Origin: Larix sibirica | Taxonomy: Eukaryota > Streptophyta > Pinopsida > Pinales > Pinaceae | Reading direction: 5' to 3' | Assembly (NCBI GenBank): GCA_004151065.3 | Contig: NWUY0304101482.1 | Location: 1-64,000, forward strand | Length of the DNA stretch: 64,000 bases | Part shown: piece after piece, positions 1-13,000 of the stretch | How the letters are laid out: every line of letters begins with the position of its first letter | Position numbering within the stretch: the first letter of the stretch is position 1 | Notes under the pieces: model-generated | Seen by the model: only the letters and a program-made list of their open reading frames with translations | What the model was told of the DNA's origin: nothing | Database searches by the model: none | Made by a program: the position numbers and the translations under genes

Positions 1-450
1 AAGCATTACCCGTAGTAGTACTAAGAGCATTCCCTTTAGCAGTTGAAGGAGCAGCATCCCCAGCACCTGTCCCGGCATAAGCCTTATTCCCAGTCCTAGC
101 AGCACAACCAACAGCATTCTCAGCGTCAACAACTGAACCTGCAGATTCATATATTAGAGAATTCCTGGCAGCAAAAGGATTACCTGGGTCAAAAGGAATC
201 CCGCAAAGGCAGCAAAAGCAGTAGTGGTTGAACCACAACAATTCCAACATCATAATTTCTGGCATAAGTTGAACGAGCATTATTTATGGCAGCAGTACAA
301 TCTGTATTCCCAAGATCATTTCCATTATAAGTTGAAGGAACAGCATTACCAGGAGGAGCAACATCCCCAGATCATTTGAATCAGCACCAGTTAAGGCATA
401 ATTACCAGCATTTCCATAAGCAGAAGGAGCAGCATTCGCATACGGGCAGC
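1..450 (-). repeat. Degenerate triplet-phased array (array 1)
   Basis: Low-complexity DNA made of short variants of GCAGCATTACCAG-like words. Read on the minus strand in one phase, triplets such as GCT, ACT, AAT, GGT and GAT dominate, giving an Ala/Ser/Thr/Gly/Asn-rich reading for the first tens of codons. The left end is cut by the window. The same kind of text recurs at 4.5, 6.8, 28.2, 42.7, 44.7, 50.9 and 61.9-62.6 kb. No gene is called; a minus-strand open frame at 284-556 is a by-product of the low complexity. Confidence 0.7.
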
Positions 451-3121
451 TGTACAACAAATAAGGGACAAATAGCCTGGTGATCGAGCCAGCGCTACCG
501 ACCGAAACTACCTGCCTTACGCTACTGACCGCGCTATGACCAGCCGGGCAGAACAAGTTCCTTATATAGATTGGGGGAACAGAACGAGGTCCTTAGATAA
601 TAGCCTCCTTTGGGGATGGCCATGGTTCAACCTGAGGGAGGTGTACACTAGCGGATTCGGCTTGGCCTAGAGAAATGAGGACAGGGGAATGCTGCTTGGT
701 TGGGGGCTTTCACTTTTATTGAACTCTTTTATCTATGGCCTTACTCTTTGGTGACCACCTCCATGCTGGGTCTCGAACATTGACATATTTAAGGCCATTA
801 GGTAATAAGAAAGAGCCTTAGCTTAGCCTTCTTAGTTTCACGAAAACAACTAGTAGTTCTGCCCAGCTAAGGTTCGCAATGCAAACCTCTTCTTTCCTTC
901 TGTTGATATATGATATTGCCTTATCTACGTTGAACTTTACCCTTTCCTTCAAACAAATAAATTAGATAATATTATTCTCCCTTACTACCAATAAAAATAA
1001 ATTGGATACACTTACTTAGTCTCCCTTCCAAATAATAAAGAAATAAATAGGATAAAACAACACCAATTGTTGCATAGAATATCCCCATGTTTTTTAGTTG
1101 GTTGACAACTTGAATTGGTTGGACAATAAGAGATAGGTATTATATCATATATATCTATAGTAGTCCCTAGTTGCCTTAGCTTAGTAATTGCATGTATACA
1201 TCGAACTTGTCATTGTAACAATTGAATCTCCACGGTTAGTTGGGTTGGTACTACATTAAAAACCTCTCTCTACGGTCGAGCGGGTTCATACCTTTTCCCC
1301 TTCTCCATTTTGCTTTTTTATTCCTTGTAACACGATCTCTCTTTTTGAAGGGTCCGATGAACCAACACCCAACATCGGGGCAAAAATGAATTTGTTCATT
1401 CCTCCTGGAGCGTGTCATTTATTAAAGTTAATATATTATAGGATATATGTTTTTCACCCTGAAAAACAAAAAAAGCCTACTTCTTCCATAGCCGAGAGGA
1501 AGGAGAATAGAACTCCATTTCAACCTGAATCATCATACATTGGAGCTACCTACGTTCACAGGGTTCACAATAGATATAGAAGCCCTGTGGTTGGTTCATA
1601 GAAACAACAAGTTGAATCCATTAGTATAGCTAATGTGGTAAGGCAAGTATAGAACTTACTCTAATAAATACATTTATATATGATGATACCACATATCTAC
1701 AATTAACTTTTACATATTGTGAGAGGTATTGAAATTGAAACAAAACAATATGAGCTCCCGAGAGTAAGCCCTATCCCTCTGTTGCCTAGTCCATGTAATG
1801 AGCGAGCTTAATCTATTTTGGACTTATTTCTTCCACTTGGCCACCACTGTAAAAGACTCCTGGCAATGATTGGCAGTACCATTGGTTGGCAATGACTGCA
1901 ACGGTATGACCCTCAACGGGTACATCGTAAGTAATGCATCGTGATGTCATCCAGAGATAGGAACGTGTGTTCCATATCGGTAAGTTGGGGTATGTCCTTT
2001 CTCTCGGGTCTGGATTGAACGGGGTATGCGGACGTTAATGGGGCTTTATGCGGGGAGTCGGCTCTATAACCGGGGCTATATGGACAAACCATTAATATCT
2101 CTGGAAACAAACTCTCTTTTGATTCGATCTTGATACCATGGCTGCTCGTCCAAGAAAACAACGGTGAATAGTTCAAGAAACAAATGGGCATCATCTAATC
2201 TCTCTCATTTGGTGATTCATAAAACCAGCGGGCATAAATATCTATCTAGCAGGTAGGTGGGACTAACAGAGTCGATCATTTCTCCTCCCCGCCCGCATTC
2301 AGGTCCGAATTACACATTCAGCCAGTAAGTACGCACCAATAAACAGAAGAGCCATAATGTCTACACCAAACAGCATTTATTTATATACACGTTTATTCAT
2401 ACAACATAGTATATATATTTGTGCTATACCATAGCACGAGGCCTTTACACTGGAAGCCGGGACACACGAGAGAGGCAGATAAATAGGATCTCCTTCCCGC
2501 TCTCTGTTATGCAATATATGTCGCCAGAGGTGGTGTTGTATGCTAAGTGAACCAAGAGAGGTATATTATTTGTTGCTGGCCGGTTGTTTATGCGGCGACG
2601 AATAACTGCCCACCACTTTAAGTACAGGGGCCCCGTAAGGTATTAGCACCCAACAGTGTATCATCCCCCATGCTCAGGAATGCCCCGAACAGACTGACTA
2701 ACTCACCTAACTAACAGGGCACGTGGAAAATAGAAAAGGAAACACAAAAAGAATTACCACCTTGTTGGGATGGGTGAAGTCGGAATGGGGATGAACTGAA
2801 AGCGTAATACATATGGTAATGGGGATATAGGTTACTATGAAATAATACTTGGTTGCACGCCCTTCCCAAGGAGAAGCCTTCTTAGAGAACAACGGAAGTG
2901 TGCAGCTAAAACCCGAATAGAAGAACATAGGCAAAATTAGGAACAGAAAAGGGATAAAATATCGGAGAGGACTTAATTCTATGCTTGCTATTGGTCATTT
3001 AATAATACTTTTAGAGGGTGGTCCTCGAACTTAACGCCACCCTTGCACTCGCGAATTTACCACTTCAAGACCAGGTTCACGTAGGAGAACTTTATAGGCC
3101 ACGTTAACACCCTCTATCATT
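451..3121. other. Unassigned DNA, no gene recognised
   Basis: Short open frames on both strands resemble no protein I know. AT-rich stretches (900-1200) alternate with GC-moderate ones. The only distinct element is a 20-bp dispersed repeat at 2426. I see no tRNA cloverleaf or rRNA motif. Confidence 0.5.
2426..2445 (+). repeat. Dispersed 20-bp repeat, copy 1
   Basis: The 20-mer ATACCATAGCACGAGGCCTT occurs identically at 32527-32546, about 30 kb away, in the same orientation. The flanks differ soon after, so this is a short dispersed repeat of the type that fills plant mitochondrial spacers. Confidence 0.8.
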
Positions 3122-3283
3122 GTTCCGGTCGATCCGAAAAAGCCTTGTAAACTGCTTATAAGAATTGGGTTTGTACGGGTTCGGAATATGATGCATCAGG
3201 GTTCCAGTCGATCCGAAAAACGTCCCCCAACTGCGTATTTGACTAATGGAAGATTGGGTTTGACGGATTCGGAGGCATCATCA
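3122..3283. repeat. Imperfect direct duplication, ~79-bp period
   Basis: Two copies of a block that begins GTTCCGGTCGATCCGAAAAA and contains ATTGGGTTTG followed by ACGG(A/G)TTCGG start at 3122 and 3201. The copies differ by substitutions and small gaps. The block lies just 5' of the LINE fragment and could be part of the same inserted DNA. Confidence 0.7.
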
Positions 3284-3341
3284 TCAAGAACTTGCATTTG
3301 TCTTTAGGGAACTCGCTTCTTTTCAGAAGAGATGTGAACTA

Positions 3342-3775
3342 CGCGCGGCCCTTCTTCATTCTCCCAAAGCCTTATGGCGTACTCTTTTTCTCCGCCACTT
3401 ACATCTCCCACAAACCTTGACCTCCATCCAATCCCTCTTCACCCATATGGCTACACTTTATGATGTCCCCAGGCAGCCTCAGGTTGTTGTAATGCCCCCC
3501 TATCCTCGCGCCACTACTTGTTCTTCTATACAGTTATCCAACAGGCAGTGTGGGAGTTGAACACTAATAGAGCAGCCTACGATAAGGGATTCCAAACAGA
3601 ATTCTTCAAACATGATATATTTTCTATTATAGGATACATTGTTGATTTATTTAACCGTGTTGTTTGCTCGAGGTTTTCACAGGTCTGGTCCCACCATACT
3701 ATTCACCTGATACACAAATTGGGATTCAGGTCTAATCCGAACAATTATAGGACGATCCACCACGCAGGATTATAA
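3342..3775 (+). mobile_element. Non-LTR retrotransposon (LINE) ORF2 fragment, decayed
   Basis: Two consecutive plus-strand frames read like the region joining endonuclease and reverse transcriptase in plant LINE ORF2. The first (about 3350-3520) carries SPKALWRTLF; the second (3518-3775) carries NRAAYDKGFQTEFFKH, then QVWSHHTIHLIHKLG and NPNNYRTI. The last is the familiar palm motif 1 context (x-P-I-x-K-x-G...P-x-N-Y-R-T-I) of non-LTR reverse transcriptases. A frame change near 3520 joins them, and the catalytic YxDD region is absent, so this is a dead, truncated copy. LINEs are nuclear elements, so it is best explained as promiscuous nuclear DNA. The 79-bp duplication lies immediately upstream. 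Confidence 0.75.
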
Positions 3776-4540
3776 GTGCCCAGGAGTCATCCAGGAGTCA
3801 CCAGGACTCGATCCAACAGTCGATGCCTGTTGGCTGAGTGAGGCACTCAATCGCAGAGTAGGACATAAGGAAACGCTATCTTGACCTAATAAAAACTTAT
3901 GGTTAGCTACCCATTGGATAACAAACTAATGGTTGCCCACAAAAAAGAAATAGAACGCTTTTTATTTCTAGAAAGTCGGGGGTTCCGGGGTTCCACCAAC
4001 AGCCTCAAATATAGAAGTTATTATGCTGTCATAGCTGGGCTGCAATACTCCGTTTGGTTAATTGGCTTGGCTCCCAGTTATTTTCAATCCTCTCCCTTTT
4101 GTTCTTCGCGGCTCGTTTCCTCGCCCCTCTAATTAAACATTCTCATATAATATATCATCTTTATAAGGTACAGGGCATAAGTTATCATCGGCGCACTCAA
4201 AGTGGATTTTATTCTTACTGAACTAGGCCCTTTTAAGGAAGTTCCTCGATAGCCGGGATGCAATCGATTGGACATTTACCTTTGCTTGCTTACTTTTTAT
4301 ATTTAATAAATAAACCGCCCGATAAAGATAGAAATAACCCCACCCAAGTTAACAACTGCCTGATTTACTAGTTGTGCCCAATTCCAATAGCCCGATTCAA
4401 TTGTTGGGACCGATTGCCTTCTTGAGGACTATTCACTTAGTGAGCCCAATTTCCCTATTTATCATAATTGACTTTGTGCACCCGATTCCTACCAATTAAC
4501 CCTTTTATATGGGTCTACTTGGTCTACTACAACCGCTCCT
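3776..4540. other. Unassigned spacer
   Basis: No recognised gene, RNA or mobile element. The composition is mixed with several T-rich runs; the short open frame near 3899-4132 resembles nothing I know. Confidence 0.5.
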
Positions 4541-5640
4541 GAATCCACGAAGTTAGCGAGATCCACAGAGTCAAGGCCAACAGCTGGATCCACTTCAACT
4601 TTCTATGCTTATGGTGCTGAAACTGCGTATTGCTTTATAACTTATAAGTCCATTAAGTCAACTGCCTACACTCCTGCTGCCACGCGATTCTCAGAAATCC
4701 AATAGAGAACCGGAACATCGGGCCAAGAAATATCCCTACAAAAATTTATAGTGCTTAGATGATTTATAGCTTAGAAGCTGGTAGTGAAACTGGCATTGGA
4801 ACTGGATTTGCTACTGGCTATAAAACTGTCTAAGATGCTGGAACATAGATAGGAGTAACTATAGCGGATATCGTAACATCATAAGTGAGAACACTACATC
4901 ATATCGGAACACATAATCTAGGAGCAAATGCATTTGTTTAAACAAAACTTATTGTTTATATAGCGGATGTAGGAACACAAAGTAAGAATGCTCCAACTTA
5001 TTTCAACTTATCTTGGAATACTCTGAGATACTTGTTGGAACGGGGATGCTGGCTAGGAAGCTAGAAACAGCTCTGTTCATAGGTGTAGCTTCCCATTACA
5101 TTTGTTATTATAGCTGCCTATGTACCGTCCCGTAGCGCTCCCTCCAGGTAGCTGCCCTAGAAACACATTAATTTTTTGGAACAGAACCTCCTGGAACATA
5201 ACTAGATGTGATAATATCACTTATTGAAGCGGGAATGCCTCCACCTTACTTCCTTCTGGTAACACCGCAAAGATATCTGGGAACACTAGCTTATGCCGGA
5301 ACTGGTCTTCTGGGAACACGTGCAAATAGCGGAACTCTACTTCAATGGGTTTGACAATTTTATCCGTATCTGAGCAAGGTGGATCTCGATCGCGATCTAG
5401 TGGATCTTTATCTGGATTTGAAACAGGAACAGCGGCTACGGGCTTTCGAAATGGAAAAGATGCTGAAAGCTTCTCTCCTGCGTCTGGGGACTCCGCTGCT
5501 GATGCTGGGTCTCGATCTTGATCTGCACCAGCAGTAGAGTAAGATCGAGAACCACTAGTAGCATATCCGTATATATAGTCGTATGAGCCTGCATTTGATC
5601 ATGGTTTCGATTATGATCTTTCTTATAAAGGTACACCAGT
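4541..5640 (+). repeat. Degenerate triplet-phased array (array 2)
   Basis: Long low-complexity tract on the plus strand. From about 5370 to 5620 one phase holds for roughly 80 codons and reads Ser/Gly/Ala/Thr/Glu/Asp-rich, for example SSGSLSGFETGTAATG, interrupted by a few stops. An earlier segment near 4790-5020 reads in phase as GGA ACT GGA TTT GCT ACT. Repeated words are GGATCT, GGAACA and GCTGGA. The length and retained phase are unusual for random spacer. A minus-strand open frame at 5436-5636 is a shadow of this composition. Confidence 0.7.
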
Positions 5641-6048
5641 GAGTGACTTAGTAGCTTACAGGAACAGCCAGCTCAGCAAGCCACCAGCTACTACCAGAGC
5701 TAGCCCACCAAAGTCATAAGGTACTAAGCCAAGCCATCCCAAGTGCATAAGCATCTATCACCAGCATCAAAGGAAGGCACCCCAAAGTTAATGCAATGCT
5801 CATGTTTGCAATAATCTATAGTATTCTAGAATCTATAGTATTCTAGCTTGGAAAGAAGGTTGAATTATGGCCTGATAGTTTTTTTGGAGGATATTAACAA
5901 TGACTTTTTTATTGTTGCTTAGAGTATTATTGAGTATAAGGATGCACTATATATGTTCTATGATTTACCTAAGAAGGATCCCTGACCAACTGCATTCATA
6001 GTCAAAAATACATGTGACTTGATACATATGTAGATGCACATTTTACCT
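5641..6048. other. Spacer with a 16-bp direct duplication
   Basis: Contains a tandem pair of ATCTATAGTATTCTAG near 5818-5846. From about 5935 the same reading frame as the downstream copia fragment is partly open, but I cannot assign that part with confidence. Confidence 0.5.
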
Positions 6049-6270
6049 AAATGGGAGAATGATATGGCTGATGAGTAATATTCCTTGATAAATAAGACAA
6101 CTTGGGATTTATTTCCCCAACCACAAGAAAATAACGTGGTAATTTGTGGATGAGTCTACAAGACCAAATGAAAATATAAAGGTGTTGTTTAAAGGCATAA
6201 GGAACACTTGGTATCAAAAGGATTTTATAAATAATAAGGTATAAACGACACTAAAAAATTTATGCTGTTG
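6049..6270 (+). mobile_element. Ty1/copia reverse transcriptase N-terminal fragment, decayed
   Basis: One continuous plus-strand frame matches the start of the copia RVT_2 domain: WENDMADE, then NKTTWDLFPQP, VYKTK and HLVSKGF, in the family order (W-x-x-A-M-x-x-E...T-W-x-L-V-P...W-V-Y-K-x-K...A-R-L-V-A-K-G). I count six in-frame stops. One replaces the family's Trp just before VYKTK as TGA, a G-to-A change. The YVDD catalytic motif is not reached and homology fades after about 6260. It is a non-functional scrap of a nuclear retrotransposon; no LTR is visible around it. Confidence 0.85.
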
Positions 6271-6829
6271 CAAATATTTTCTCTGTTTGATTGATTCTTT
6301 CACTTGCTGATTATTTTTATGGGAGGTCAAAAATGTATGTTAAGATTGCTTTCTTACATATAAATATCACAGAGGTTAGCCGCTTTCTATGAATAGAGAA
6401 GAGGTGGCAACACCAACTTTCAGGGAAAGGACAAAGAACACGTGAAAATAAGAAGAGAGATTATGATGCCAAGTAAATTATTAAAAAGTAAAGAGAAGAT
6501 AGGTGGTAGCGTTGGCATGGTGTTGGCAAAGGCATGAGGTGAAAAACACTAGCTAGATAATACAATAACCAGCACAAGATGTTACAGACATAGGTCTAGT
6601 ACATAATGCAAGTAAGAGAGGTTACATAAACTAATCCTAGGTTAACGTGAGCATGGAAGCATTATACACTAGTAAAGTAAATTGTGCAAGCATGGGAGGC
6701 AACATACATAAACATGGAGCTAACGCACGCATGAAGGAAACTATTGCCAATAGTATTATTACATATATAACAAACTGTAATAATCTATATATAAGAGATT
6801 ACACAGGCGGGCCGGGTCATAGAGTAGAA
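6271..6829. other. Unassigned spacer
   Basis: AT-rich; it may continue the copia copy for a short way but no motif can be recognised. The short open frame at 6647-6880 resembles no known protein. Confidence 0.45.
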
Positions 6830-7000
6830 CAGGCTATGGCTTTGCCTCTGTCCCAGCTATTTCTTTGCCTTTGCTACTGATGCCAGGTATTTAACTGCTT
6901 AAGCAACGGAAGAAACGACTTATGCTACTGGTCCTGCTTAAAAACTGACTATACAAATACTGATGTTGGGTCTACTGCTTAGTAAACCGCTTCTGCCTGC
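6830..7000 (+). repeat. Degenerate triplet-phased array (array 3)
   Basis: Short array of GCT, ACT and GGT-type triplets. It contains GCCTCTGTCCCAGCTATT, close to GCTTCTGTTCCAGCTATC inside array 8 near 62.09 kb, which suggests a shared origin and not just shared composition. After a frame change it reads Thr/Ala/Tyr/Gly-rich with stops. Confidence 0.6.
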
Positions 7001-9309
7001 CTGTCTGCCTGTGGGGATTTTGAAATAAAGTGCGGTTATGGTGAAAAATAAGGGCCATTTCATTGGTTTTTCGCTCACCCGTTCACCCCAATTAACATAG
7101 TAGAGCCTGTGTGCTTGAATAAATACTATAGTAAGAGTCGGTAAAGTCCTAGAATAATTGAATGAATCAACAATATAGAGTCATTCTTACTATTGAGTGG
7201 TTCTCACCTTGCAGGGTTATTATCCCCTTAGAAAACCTTATCCCAGGCAGGTCAGCAAGTTAGGAAAGCCAGGAGGACAGACTCTTGGTGCTTTTATCCA
7301 GTCTATCCAGGCAGATTGGTAGGACTAATGGGACTACCCTGGAGTGCCAGGCATGCTTCTGAATGATTAAAGTATTTTGAAAAATCATAATCACCATGGT
7401 ACTTATCTATATAAACTTAATTGGACGAAGGGGATAGCTGCTTGGACTTCAGGCTATGGATTCTAAAATTGACTTTTTTATCTCACAATCCAGCGCATGT
7501 TTTCTGACTAACAATAGTAGTTTTACAAAAGGAAACCACAGTAATTGGGTATTACCTGCACAAAGCAGGGTGTGAGGGGGTCTATCTAAAGCACATTTAG
7601 TAAGTTGCAACGGATGTGTGAATGTCTATGTAAAACCCACAACAAACATGCTAACCATGAATAAGGCAGGGAGCATTCTCACACTAAAGCGGCCACGAAC
7701 TAGACTTCACTTTCAATTTAGACAAACGACTATACAGGAAAGAATCAATTGTTAGCCAGGAGTAGTCTATCAGTCTTGGTTCAATGTGTTCGCCTATTTG
7801 TTCATTTAGCGATTCCCATCAGTGGGGATTATTGAGTCTTTCTGACCATATTTTGCCAGAGCCATTATCCTTTTGCCAGAGTCGATCTCCTTCTGCTACT
7901 GACTATATACCTTCCGGTTCAGTACCTTCGGCATAAATATGTGGATTGCTTTCTATTTCTTTGTTCCCAAGATATATGGATATTTATATATTCTAAATTA
8001 AAAGAGTAGTAATAAGCGGTACATAACGGGTAAAGGACCAGCACCTCTTATCTTCTATTTTTTTACCTTATTGGTTAGACCCGCAAAGGTGTTCTCCTCA
8101 ATAAGGATATTATCCATCGTTTGCCATTAGAAAGAAACATACGTTCGCCTTCATACGCTTCTTTTCCACTCTTTTATTATGCCCGTCTACTAGTGCCCGT
8201 CATGGATATTATATATAATTCCTTACGACTTGCCTAACCTTGCCTAACTTTGCCTTATGTTCTCCTGCCTTATGACTTGCCCTTACAGTGATAACCAGCA
8301 ATGGGTAGAAGGTAAAGCCTTACTTTCATTCATAGAGTTACCCGCTAGACTTGCCTTACTCTCTCGAGCGATACAGTCTCTCTTTATTTATTGAAAGAAC
8401 CGGACACTATGTCTATCTTAAAAATTTGTTTTTATAAATTAGAACTTCTTATTTATTATATGTGAATACGCTTTTCATTTTTATGTGAATAAAGAAGAAA
8501 TAAATAGATTATAACGTAATTCCTAGGTCTTAGGCTTGTATATATACGCCTTAAATGCATGCCTATCTTACTGCACCTTACATGCTTCTAAGTTATATGC
8601 ATGCTCGTAAGTAATATTTTCATTGTATTCACCATTTCTCCTACCTAACCGATCATGGTACTTCCTAGAACTCCTAAGTCAGTCTTGCCTTCAAGAACAA
8701 GTCATACCACGAACCATACACTTCCAAGATAGGACAGAAGAAACCTATATTTACATCTCCTTCATAGGGCCCAGCCCACTTGCAGATCGGGAATTTATAA
8801 GACCCATCAGATCCCCAAAACCTTTGCTGCTTAAACTTATTCGATCATCTCTGACTTCTCCGACATCGCATAATATCCTACTTACTGCAAAATGAAAGGC
8901 TTTGAGATCGAGGGTGAGAAACAAACTTGAAACCTAAAGGAAGGGGGAGAGTGGCTCTTCTATTCCTAGAAGCGGGGCAGTATGTGCCAGCCAAACCACT
9001 TACTTACCGGATGAAAATGAAAGGGTTGGGATAACCTTTAAAAACGTTCATGTTTCCGGTTTCAAACTCTGTTTTTAAATAAGATACTTTGGAATGACTT
9101 TCCCGGTGTAGCTTTATGGCTATGGGTTATTTTAATACGTTACGCCTATCTTAAAACATAAAATTGTTGCAAAAAGTAAATGACAAAAACAAGTGTCGGC
9201 GCTAATCGAGCCATTCCCTCAATGTTGGGGTAGGGGTAAGCTTAAACTATTATAACCAGGTTAGGCCACCTTTCAGTATTGAAATTCCCTGCGTATCTAT
9301 GCAGTGGAA
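7001..9309. other. Unassigned spacer
   Basis: About 2.3 kb without any recognised gene. It includes AT-rich segments near 7980 and 8400-8600 and a 90-codon open frame at 8623-8895 that looks like nothing known. No tRNA or intron domain V is evident. Confidence 0.5.
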
Positions 9310-10056
9310 CAACATTGAAAGTGCGCCAAGCGTCTAGCTAAACCCTCAAGAGATATTAATGGACGCAATGACAATCGCGGCGAGTCTTATAGCGCTCCTG
9401 CGCTGCCTGAAGGGCGGCAGCGACCCGGGAATGAATCTGGGCGAGCTTTTTAACAAAGGATGAGGCTGTGTGCTGTTCCTTGTGTTGATGTGGATAACCT
9501 TATTATGGCAGGGTTATTGGAAGCTTATAGGGGGCGAGTGGCTGGTACCCGTAGCAGGCCTCAAAAGGTGAGTGCCCAGTAGAAAGTATGGATAGCCCTA
9601 TTGTAGCTGTGCTGGAGTATATGCAAATATTTTTTCCCACTACTTCTTTTTGTTGTAGTAAATGCGCAGAGCATGCACCAAGCTGCGATTGACAACTTCA
9701 GTCTGCCCATCATATTTTGGATGAAAGGCGGTGGAAAAACGGAGCTTACAACCCAGCAGCTGCCACAACGTCTTCCAAAATGTGCTGATAAAAAAATTTA
9801 TTGCTCAGCCGCATCGGGTGAGGAACGTCATGATCTGAAACAATACTGAGTGGAAGACCAAAATGTAACCAGACATTATAAAAAAGAAGTGAGTGGTTTG
9901 TTGGGTGGAAGTGGTCTTGGTGCAGGGAATGAATAGGGCCATTTTTCCAAAATGGCAGACCACTACCAAGAGGCAGTCATGTTTTCCGAAGGTCATGCGT
10001 AACCCGCTGAGAAAATCCATAGACACCGACTCCCAAAGGCGAGACGGAAGAGGCAA
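9310..10056 (-). mobile_element. Ty3/gypsy integrase fragment, decayed
   Basis: Minus-strand reading from 10056 downwards matches the chromovirus-like integrase core. PSRLWESVSMDFLSGL holds the first catalytic Asp, followed by FGKHDCLLVVVCHFGKMALF and FIPCTKT. After frameshifts it continues with DGQTEVVNR (near 9686-9711, catalytic Glu kept), then ATIGLSILSTGHSPFEACYG and the helical tail HQHKEQHTASSFVKKLAQIH near 9440-9490. The middle Asp region (near 9800-9850) is frameshifted. Several stops and frame changes make it inactive. It is an isolated integrase piece: no reverse transcriptase, LTR or primer-binding site is seen beside it. Confidence 0.85.
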
Positions 10057-13000
10057 GGGCTAAAATAAGGGCATGTGGTTCCGTGGTTTGAGGAAGGAAG
10101 TCGTTGGATTGGCCTAGTGTCTAACCCTCACGTTTGGCTAGATAGTACTACACCGCCCGGTAGGATGGAAAGCCAGGCCAATGCAGAAGAGCCTAACAGG
10201 TTATCTGGCCAATAATATTTCTTGTTTGGCTCCCAACTACAACTATAATGATCTATTTCTTCATCTCCGAGATTGGCTGGTTAAGCGACCGATCTATTCT
10301 TCACCCCCATTAGGTCGAGAAACAGGAGGCGAAGGCGTCAGCTAGAATCTAACAACTAACCGGAGCCTTCCTACCACACGGAACGAAAGGAGGGGGTAGA
10401 AGTGAGTTATTCATCCTGTAATCAATGCAGGAACCAACCGGTAAGACGGATAGATTCCACCGGGGGCTATAGGAATCAGAATTAATGAACCCAGCCTATC
10501 TATATGAATATGTTGATTGAACAAAAAATGAATTTATTAACTGTAGACAGCCAACAGATATTAGTTGAAAGCACGATATCTGGTCCTAAATGGTGAACCT
10601 AATAAACTAGGAGTCTTGCCTCCCACCCCACGGTAGCTCGGATGGTCGGAAAGGTGTTAGGTAGCTCTTTATTGCTCTCCACCCAGGTATAAAGTTATCT
10701 TTGCCCTCTCTCACCCACGGTTCCCCCCTGTTGACCGGATAACCCCAGATTAACATGCCTCAACTACTTAGCTGGGGGCCCTACCCCCGGTCGTTTATAC
10801 CCCCTTTCACTAAGGCCACCTTTTTGTGCTGAATTTTCTACTTACTCCTTCGGACCCCATTACCAATTTCCTACCTGGATAAGCTATTTTTGTGTACTGA
10901 ATTTCTCCAATTAAATACGTGATAGGTTGGCGTCAATGATCGGTCGAGCTTGCAAGCCTCCACGGTTAAGCTTGAATTAAAAGCGTAATGCTTTAAAAAG
11001 TTCCGACAAGGTTTAGGACGGACATACCCATCTAGGTTTATCGGGTTTCCAAGTTTTACCATAGCTTACAGAGAATGAAAGTTTGCCCCTTGCCCTCCCT
11101 TGCCCTCCCTTCGGTCAAGCAAGTATACCACCTGGTCAAGCAAAACCTGCAGACAGACTACTGAGAGGAGAGAGAGTACTTCCCAATGTTCCAGATCCAC
11201 GAGCTTGCTAGTTGAGCCAACACGATTTCCAGTTCATCGGCTAGTCTCTCTTTCATCTAAAAACCAGTTGGCGATGAACGAACGAATGCTCAATCAATGC
11301 GGACCTACCTATCCCCGCTCCCCCGCTAATAGGTAGTCCTCAATGGCTTTATGAAAAATAAGGTAAACCCTTTTCTTTCCACCATAGCGGGGTCCTCGTT
11401 CCTTACTATGGGGCTTGCCGCCACCAGGTGGGATATAAGCGAAGTGAGGGTAAGGCGAACCAGTCAGGATGGTTGCAGCTGGACTAATATATATTCGGGC
11501 GGGAAAGCTAGGTCCGCCGAAAACATTTATCTATCCACCCACGAAAGGCATACCTTGTTTCCAGCTTTTATACAAACTAAAAAGCTGAGCTAGGTTATAT
11601 AAACACCCGTCAATCAAGGCGCGTATATATAAATAAGGAAGTCCCTCAATACATATCTCTGTTGTAGAAGCCCATACAAGCATACCTCTTAAGTTTCAGA
11701 AACCAACCCAGGTCTCTTCTGAAAGGCATAGCCCAGCTGATACGCCAGCACAGGCATTTATATCCAATAAAATAATGCCCATAATGACGTATCTAGTTAG
11801 TGAGTTAAACCTATGCCCAGAAAGGCACTATCCCATCTATAAAACCAACCTCTTCAGGCAGACATATGTAGCTCGTATTAGCAACCCAGCATCTATCATT
11901 CGTACTAGTTGGTTGGTGGTTGTTCAATCAAAAAGTGAAATCCATCCATCATAGGGTAACCCCTGTCTGACCAAGGGAAAGTGGAAACGAGAATGGTTGC
12001 TACAGCCGAATAAAAACATCACTCCAAATATGGATTGGATATGGCCCTACCCTACTTGCCTACTACGGAAACAATCGATCACTAAGGCAGGGAATAGCCA
12101 TAACACTACTCTCCTCCCCCCTGGGATAACTAAGTACACCAGACATAGTCTCCGCGGTACCGACCACGTCGGGGTATAGTTCCGGCACGGCCCCCCCGCC
12201 TGTAAGGTTCAATCAGTCAGAGATAGTCGAAAACCCTGCCCAAGCACGAGTTACCCACCCAAACCTTCCTATGTGCGGGAGGGGTTTACCAGGGTGAAAT
12301 AAATAAGACTGGCCAGCAATAGTTGGGGAAGCCTACATACACCATATAAACGCGGCATTCTACTAAACTTGACTTTAGCCCCTCGAAGTAAGTGCTAAGG
12401 TTCAGGGCAGTTCGTCCCACTCTGTTTAAGCATCGAGGTAGTACGCAATAATGAGAGTTGCAGATAGAGGTAACCAATTTCATTCACTTTACTCGTCCAG
12501 GGCTGTTGATCATGAAGTGGGTAGTGCAGATCGAGAATGCTTCTCCTTTGATCCAGCCGGGACCCTTCTGGGACTTTTTGATATATACGCGCATGTTTAT
12601 TTACCAATGATACGATTCTGAGGCTCCTCCGCTGCATATCAATCTAAGGTGAGTTAACTTCTCTTGGGCATCCAATCTTATACACCCCTGGCATTGAGGT
12701 AAGTCTTTCCACTATCAGTATGGTTCTGCCTCAGTATTCACTAGTTGACCAAGCTCATATGACTCTTACAACTAACTATGGGTTTCAAGGCTTAGATTCC
12801 ACACCATTGGTATGGTTTGGTCCACCTGACTATCCTCCTAATCTGCCCTAAGCATGCTCTTACCCACTTACTGATGCTCGTATTGGTGCTTCTGTCTCTA
12901 GCCGGGGGAGTGGTTGGACTTTCGGTAACATAGATAGTGGTGGTTCAGCCGATAAAAGGAAGCGGCCAAGGATGGGGTAGAAATAAATATGGTTATGATG

